DNA from: an uncultured Actinoplanes sp.
GTDB taxonomy: Bacteria > Actinomycetota > Actinomycetes > Mycobacteriales > Micromonosporaceae
NCBI GenBank assembly: GCA_934667465.1
Contig: CAKUMG010000490.1
Coordinates: forward strand, 1-5,397
Reading direction: 5' to 3'
Length of the DNA stretch: 5,397 nt
Shown here: one piece after another, positions 1 through 3,076 of the stretch
Numbering within the stretch: position 1 is the stretch's first letter
Layout: each line of letters begins with the position of its first letter
Notes under the pieces: model-generated
Databases searched by the model: none
Seen by the model: the letters and a program-made list of their open reading frames with translations, nothing else
What the model was told of the DNA's origin: nothing
Translations under genes and position numbers: made by a program

Positions 1-109
1 GCGGCTGGGGCTGCGCACGGTGCTGCTCACCGCGCTCGGCCCGGACATCTTCGGGACCATCACGCGCGAGCGCCTCGAGGATCTGGTTCTGCCGCTCTTC
101 CGTCAGCAC
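1..109 (-). CDS. N-terminus of a DeoR-family transcriptional regulator, partial and apparently frameshifted
   Basis: Read on the minus strand from GTG at 109-107, the first residues are VLTEERQNQILEALARDG. This closely resembles the opening of DeoR-family repressors, where such a segment precedes the winged helix-turn-helix. In the same frame the next residues (PEDVRAERGEQH) do not resemble the family. In the neighbouring minus frame, from about position 66 down to 1, the translation RVMVPKMSGPSAVSSTVR fits the family's HTH pattern (RVxVxxLSxxxxVSxxTVR), and every codon there ends in G or C. The simplest reading is a frameshift near 60-67, either a sequencing error or a real lesion. DeoR proteins usually repress sugar or nucleoside metabolism genes, but no effector can be named here because the gene leaves the window. 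The plus strand is also open across this stretch, in a frame with no stop of its own and no recognisable family, so I prefer the minus-strand reading. Confidence 0.55.
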   Translation of the reverse strand, partial: MLTEERQNQILEALARDGPEDVRAERGEQHRAQPQP

Positions 110-117
110 GGCGCGGC

Positions 118-123
118 ACGATA
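118..123 (-). promoter_or_regulatory. Candidate -10 element for the leftward DeoR-like gene
   Basis: On the minus strand TATCGT occupies 123-118 and fits the actinobacterial -10 pattern TAnnnT. Eight bases separate it from the GTG at 109, which would put the transcription start at or next to the start codon, a leaderless layout common in actinomycetes. No convincing -35 hexamer lies 16-18 bases upstream. The call rests on one short motif plus spacing. Confidence 0.35.
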
Positions 124-163
124 CCGCAAAAAACCGCAGAAGACGGCAGAAGCGGGCGAACAC
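124..163. repeat. Four imperfect 10-bp direct repeats, candidate operator array
   Basis: Four consecutive 10-bp units are seen: ccgcaaaaaa (124-133), ccgcagaaga (134-143), cggcagaagc (144-153) and gggcgaacac (154-163). The middle two are closest and the last is degenerate. A period of 10 bp places each unit on the same face of the helix. The array directly abuts the candidate -10 of the leftward gene and lies in the divergent intergenic region. Tandem half-sites near their own promoters are typical of DeoR-family operators, so an autoregulatory site is a reasonable inference. An additional inverted pair, cgaacac (157-163) and gtgttcg (180-186), overlaps the right end of the array. Confidence 0.45.
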
Positions 164-179
164 CCGATCCGGGACGGCC

Positions 180-977
180 GTGTTCGGGGGGTCGGGAGGC
201 GTCGAGGCGCCCGTGAGGGTGTCCCTGGGGTGGATGTTCGGGTGTTCCACCGATGCGCTCGGGGTCCGCCGCGACGAGGTCCAGATCTACGCCATCGAGA
301 GCGAGGACCGGGCCCGGATGGAGGCCACCGACCTCGACCTCCGTCCGCAGCCGGTGAAGCTGGTGATCGCCAGCTACAGCATCACCGACGCCCGCGAGCA
401 GATGCCCAACGTCATGTTCAGCGAGTCCTACCTGCACACCGAGCAGTCCGTGCTCACCCTGCCCGACCATCCGCGGGTGACCAGCCTGGAGGACCTGAAG
501 GGCAAGCGGGTCTGCTCGCTGTCCAGCTCGACCAGCGAGACCCAGGTCGAGAAAGCCGGCGCCGACCTCAAGCGGGTCAACCGGGTCGGCGAGTGCCTGC
601 CGTTGCTGGATCGCGGCGAGGTCGACGCGGTCAGCACCGACGCCGCGATCCTGGGCGGGTTCAAGGCGAAGTTCCCGGACAGGTACGACCACTGGGATCT
701 CGGCCTGGACGAGACCGAGGCGTGGGGCATCAGCACCGGCGCCAACGAGGCGCTGCGCGACCTGGTGAACGTCACCCTCTACCGCTCGTACGCCGACCCG
801 GAGGACTCGCGGTGGGAGGACGCCTACGAGGCCTCGATCCGGCCGGAGATGAACCTGCAGACCAACAAGGGCCCGGACGGTGTGGGCCTGCCCCTGGTGC
901 CGCTGGCCCGGCCGCAGCAGCCGTTCATCGACCGGCCCGCGGTGCGCGAGCTGCCCTGGGAGGAGCTGACGCCATGA
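180..977 (+). CDS. Glutamate/polar amino-acid-type ABC substrate-binding protein (PBP type 2), N-terminally truncated
   Basis: The 265-residue product matches the GluB/GlnH-like solute-binding fold from about residue 26 on. It has LVIASYSITDARE (61-73, the lobe-crossing strand), LEDLKGKRVCSLSSSTSE (103-120, a ligand-binding loop) and RGEVDAVSTDAAILGG (145-160). Cys112 and Cys139 occupy the places of the conserved Cys pair of the GluB group. Residues 221-265 form a proline-rich tail. Full-length relatives begin with a lipoprotein signal peptide, then a first strand and a GFDVD-type helix that contact ligand. Here there is no hydrophobic signal, and about 70-90 residues appear to be missing. 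The start is uncertain: GTG 180 follows a weak GGGA, and ATG 234 is an alternative. No permease or ATPase gene adjoins it, which argues for sensing over import if the protein is functional. It may be a pseudogene or rearranged copy. Confidence 0.72.
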   Translation: MFGGSGGVEAPVRVSLGWMFGCSTDALGVRRDEVQIYAIESEDRARMEATDLDLRPQPVKLVIASYSITDAREQMPNVMFSESYLHTEQSVLTLPDHPRVTSLEDLKGKRVCSLSSSTSETQVEKAGADLKRVNRVGECLPLLDRGEVDAVSTDAAILGGFKAKFPDRYDHWDLGLDETEAWGISTGANEALRDLVNVTLYRSYADPEDSRWEDAYEASIRPEMNLQTNKGPDGVGLPLVPLARPQQPFIDRPAVRELPWEELTP

Positions 978-2050
978 CCGTCGTCACCGAGCGGCGGGTC
1001 CGCGCGCGCCGGACCCAGTTCAACTGGCTGCTGACCGCGCTGCCGGCCTTTCCCCTGGTGCTGCTCGTGCTGCGGCTGTGGTACCTCAGCCGCCAGGACC
1101 TGCCCACGATGCTGCTGCTGGTGCAGTACATCAGCCCGCTCGGCATGATCAGCGCCCTGGTGATCTCGCTGGTCTGGACCGTGCCGGCGGTGGTGCTCAC
1201 GATCCGGACGCTCGGCGGGATCCTGCTGGTCAGCTCGCCCGACCAGCAGGAGGCCACCCGGCGCTCCGCGCTCGCCCTGGTCGCCCTGCGGATGCCGGAC
1301 TGGGTGGTCGTGCTGGCCGCCGGGCTGGCCGGTTTCACCTGGCAGCTGCGGATGCTGCCGACCCTGCTCATGCTGATCCTCGCGATCCTCGGCCTCAGCG
1401 CGGTGCAACGATATCCCGGCGAGCGCCGGATGCTGATCGTGGCCACGCTCGTCGTGCCGATCGCCGCCGGGGTCCTGACCCTGCTCTGGGTGTGGCCCGG
1501 CATCCGCACGGCCCTGGGCGCGGGCGAGGCCGGCACGGCAGTGCTGCTGGCCGTCCCGCCGCTGCTCGGCTGGCTGCTCACCGGGCCGGTCCCGCCGCGG
1601 GCCGCCCGGCTCGCCACGCACTGGCCGGCCGTCGCCGCGCTGGCGGTCGCGCCCGTGATCGTCGGCGTCATGTTCCTGCGCGCCCCGGTGCTGCCGAACA
1701 GTGCGATCGAGGTGGACGCCGAGACCTCGCCGCCGGCCGCTTCGGCGGAGGCTGCCCGGGAGGATGCGCCGGCCTCGCCGGAGGACCCGCCGGCCGTCCA
1801 GGTGATCCGCGGGCAGCTGATCACCGTGGACGACACCGCCACCACCATTCTCACCCGCGGGGGTGATGTCATGTTCGTACCCAACGATCGGGTACGGTCC
1901 AAGACGCTCTGCCCGGAGCCCGTGCGGCCGACGTTCAGCCGGATCACGGTGCGCGGATGGGCCGTCGACCAGTCCGCTCTCGAGTGGGCCGCGCCGACCA
2001 GGCCGGTCGGCACCGAGGTCGATCCGCGGTGCCTCGGTCGCCCGCTGTGA
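974..2050 (+). CDS. Polytopic membrane protein with extracytoplasmic C-terminal beta-rich domain, unknown family
   Basis: I do not recognise the family. The start ATG overlaps the upstream stop (ATGA, 974-977) and is preceded by GGGAGGAG at 957-964, so the two genes are probably translationally coupled. The 358-residue product has an Arg-rich N-terminus (7-13) and about seven hydrophobic helices, near 17-38, 56-80, 108-125, 127-146, 152-174, 186-204 and 215-235. Positive charges after helices 2, 4 and 6 (RR96-97, RR151-152, R209/R212) put the N-terminus inside and the C-terminus outside. A Pro/Ala/Glu-rich linker (about 246-275) leads to a compact domain at 276-358. It contains RGQLITVDDTATTIL (279-293), GDVMFVPNDRV (297-307) and two cysteines (313 and 353) that could form a disulfide. 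Its position between a binding protein and a phosphatase suggests a receptor or partner for the binding protein, which is inference from context. Confidence 0.85.
   Translation: MTVVTERRVRARRTQFNWLLTALPAFPLVLLVLRLWYLSRQDLPTMLLLVQYISPLGMISALVISLVWTVPAVVLTIRTLGGILLVSSPDQQEATRRSALALVALRMPDWVVVLAAGLAGFTWQLRMLPTLLMLILAILGLSAVQRYPGERRMLIVATLVVPIAAGVLTLLWVWPGIRTALGAGEAGTAVLLAVPPLLGWLLTGPVPPRAARLATHWPAVAALAVAPVIVGVMFLRAPVLPNSAIEVDAETSPPAASAEAAREDAPASPEDPPAVQVIRGQLITVDDTATTILTRGGDVMFVPNDRVRSKTLCPEPVRPTFSRITVRGWAVDQSALEWAAPTRPVGTEVDPRCLGRPL
1876..1896. repeat. Perfect 7-bp inverted repeat inside the membrane protein gene
   Basis: The arms cgtaccc (1876-1882) and gggtacg (1890-1896) are exact reverse complements around a 7-base loop, aacgatc. 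It lies within the codons for the FVPNDRVR segment of the membrane protein, about 175 bases before its stop. It could be a protein-binding site or an RNA hairpin, or simply a by-product of the coding sequence. There is no T-tract after it, so it is not an intrinsic terminator. Confidence 0.3.
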
Positions 2051-2061
2051 CATCGAGGGCC

Positions 2062-2067
2062 TACACT
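2062..2067 (+). promoter_or_regulatory. Candidate -10 element upstream of the small ORF and PP2C gene
   Basis: TACACT fits the actinobacterial -10 pattern TAnnnT and begins 12 bases after the membrane protein stop codon. Seven bases separate it from GTG at 2075, the distance expected if transcription starts on the first base of that codon. No good -35 hexamer is visible 16-18 bases upstream, which is common for actinomycete promoters. If real, it gives the phosphatase its own transcript in addition to any read-through from the membrane protein gene. Confidence 0.45.
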
Positions 2068-2074
2068 CCCGGCC

Positions 2075-2173
2075 GTGGAATTCCTTTTTCCGCAGTTGGC
2101 GGACCTTTGTCGCGGCGCGCCGCCGACCGCGTGCAGACAGGCTGGACCGGACCTGGCAGGCTGCACGCCATGA
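2075..2173 (+). CDS. Candidate leaderless small ORF (32 codons) coupled to the PP2C gene
   Basis: Starting at GTG 2075, placed where transcription from the TACACT element would begin, an ORF of 32 codons reads VEFLFPQLADLCRGAPP and ends CTP before its TGA. That TGA (2171-2173) overlaps the phosphatase ATG (2170-2172) as ATGA, so ribosomes finishing the small ORF could reinitiate on the phosphatase. The phosphatase has only a weak Shine-Dalgarno-like ggcagg (2155-2160), consistent with dependence on coupling. No family or function is recognised. Two Cys-containing stretches are present, but there is no hydrophobic helix. It may act as a translational leader, or be chance; codon bias over so few codons is not decisive. 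Confidence 0.4.
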   Translation: MEFLFPQLADLCRGAPPTACRQAGPDLAGCTP

Positions 2174-2889
2174 CCTTGCACCTGCGGTGGGCGGCCGTCA
2201 CCGATAGAGGCCACGTGCGGAGCAGCAATCAGGACTGCTATTACGCCGGAGACCGGCTGCTGGTCGTCGCGGACGGGATGGGTGGGATGGCCGCCGGCGA
2301 CGTGGCCAGCCGCACCGCCGTCGAGGCCATGGCGTCGCTGGACGTGCCGATCGACAACGATCACCAGATGGACGCGCTGCACAAGGCGCTCGAGGTGGCG
2401 AACGGGCGGATCGCCGAGACCGTCGCGAGCGACCAGGCGCTGCAGGGCATGGGCACCACGCTGACCGCCGTCGTCTTCTCGGGCGACCGGGCCGCGCTGG
2501 CCCACGTCGGTGACAGCCGGGCCTACCTGCTGCGCGACGGCCGGCTCAACCAGCTGACCAAGGACGACACCTACGTCCAGATGCTCGTCGACCAGGGCCT
2601 GATCAAGCCCGAGGAGGCCGCCGCGCACCCGCGGCGGGCGGTGGTCACCCAGGCCCTGCAGGGCGAGCCGGTCAGCCCGTCCTACGTGATCGTGGAGCCC
2701 GAGCAGGGTGACCGCTGGTTGCTGTGCAGCGACGGTCTCACCGGCGTCGTGCCGGCCGAGCGCATCGAGGCCGAGCTGCTCGGCGTCGAGGACCCGCAGG
2801 ACTGCGCGACGCGGTTGCTCGACCTGGCCCTCGAAGGCGGCGGCCCGGACAACATCACGGTGATCGTGGCGGACACGACGTTCGGCTGA
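2170..2889 (+). CDS. PP2C-family (PPM) serine/threonine protein phosphatase, PstP/PrpC-like catalytic domain
   Basis: The 239-residue protein dephosphorylates phospho-Ser/Thr using a two-metal (Mn/Mg) centre. All bacterial PP2C motifs are present in order: SSNQD (18-22), VADGMGG (33-39, metal ligand D35), GMGTTL (93-98), AHVGDSRAYLLRDG (111-124), LTKDDTYVQMLVDQG (129-143), HPRR (153-156), LLCSDGL (184-190, D188) and GGPDNITV (224-231, D227). It is close in pattern to the catalytic part of mycobacterial PstP but stops right after the domain, with no transmembrane helix or outside domain, so it should be cytosolic. ATG 2170 is chosen because family members begin at this point (LRWAAVTDRG) and because of the ATGA overlap with the small ORF. 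The frame stays open upstream into the preceding gene, but that part has no family character. The cognate kinase is not in the window. Its place after the binding protein and membrane protein suggests a shared signalling role. Confidence 0.93.
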   Translation: MTLHLRWAAVTDRGHVRSSNQDCYYAGDRLLVVADGMGGMAAGDVASRTAVEAMASLDVPIDNDHQMDALHKALEVANGRIAETVASDQALQGMGTTLTAVVFSGDRAALAHVGDSRAYLLRDGRLNQLTKDDTYVQMLVDQGLIKPEEAAAHPRRAVVTQALQGEPVSPSYVIVEPEQGDRWLLCSDGLTGVVPAERIEAELLGVEDPQDCATRLLDLALEGGGPDNITVIVADTTFG

Positions 2890-2893
2890 TCCG

Positions 2894-3022
2894 GCCGCCG
2901 GGCGTGCTGCCGCCGGGCGTGCTGCGCCGGTGGCGGGCTGCGGGCCGGGGCGTGGGCGTGCTGCGCCGGTGGCGGCTGCCGGACCGGGGCGCGGGAGTGC
3001 TGCCGTCGGTGGCGGGCTGCGG
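2894..3022. repeat. Imperfect GC-rich tandem repeats in the intergenic region
   Basis: Two identical 15-bp units, gccgccgggcgtgct (2894-2908 and 2909-2923), are followed by two 39-bp units (2924-2962 and 2963-3001). The 39-bp units both start gcgccggtggcgg and end gtgct, and differ by a few substitutions and a small offset. A partial third copy runs 3002-3022. Every unit ends in gtgct, so the short units look like shortened versions of the long one. The array fills most of the gap between the phosphatase stop and the next promoter region. No ORF here looks coding, and I see no T-tract terminator. Slippage-generated repeat, spacer or binding array are all possible. Confidence 0.6.
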
Positions 3023-3028
3023 TACCTT
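3023..3028 (+). promoter_or_regulatory. Weak candidate -10 element for the GGDEF-EAL gene
   Basis: TACCTT fits TAnnnT and is the most AT-rich spot in the 187-base gap before the GGDEF-EAL gene. It lies immediately after the repeat array. It would give a 5' leader of about 40 bases. The region 16-18 bases upstream is within the last repeat copy and has no clear -35 hexamer, so support is limited. Confidence 0.28.
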
Positions 3029-3076
3029 ACTCCGGTCGCGGGCGGGGGCCCGCCGATCCTCCACGAGCGGGCGGTG

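Noticed and set aside
157..186. Inverted repeat cgaacac/gtgttcg as a transcription terminator
   Set aside because: It has a 16-base loop and no T-tract, and it sits in a divergent intergenic region. It is noted only as possible operator symmetry.
195..245. Lipobox at LGWMFGC (residues 16-22 of the binding protein)
   Set aside because: There is no Arg/Lys n-region or hydrophobic stretch before the Cys, and the -3 to -1 residues (Met-Phe-Gly) fit a lipobox poorly.
2..973. Long plus-strand open frame in the same frame as the membrane protein, covering the left end and the binding-protein region
   Set aside because: Over 250-973 its translation is Arg/Pro/Gly-rich shadow of the binding-protein frame. 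At 1-110 it is open and GC3-rich but matches no family, whereas the minus strand gives recognisable DeoR pieces.
1957..2169. Extended N-terminus of the PP2C protein from an upstream in-frame ATG
   Set aside because: It would overlap the end of the membrane protein gene and has no family similarity. The PP2C domain begins right after ATG 2170.
3041..3054. GC-rich hairpin ggcgg/ccgcc before the GGDEF-EAL gene as a terminator or riboswitch
   Set aside because: It has only five pairs, no T-tract and no known riboswitch core, and is expected by chance at this GC content.
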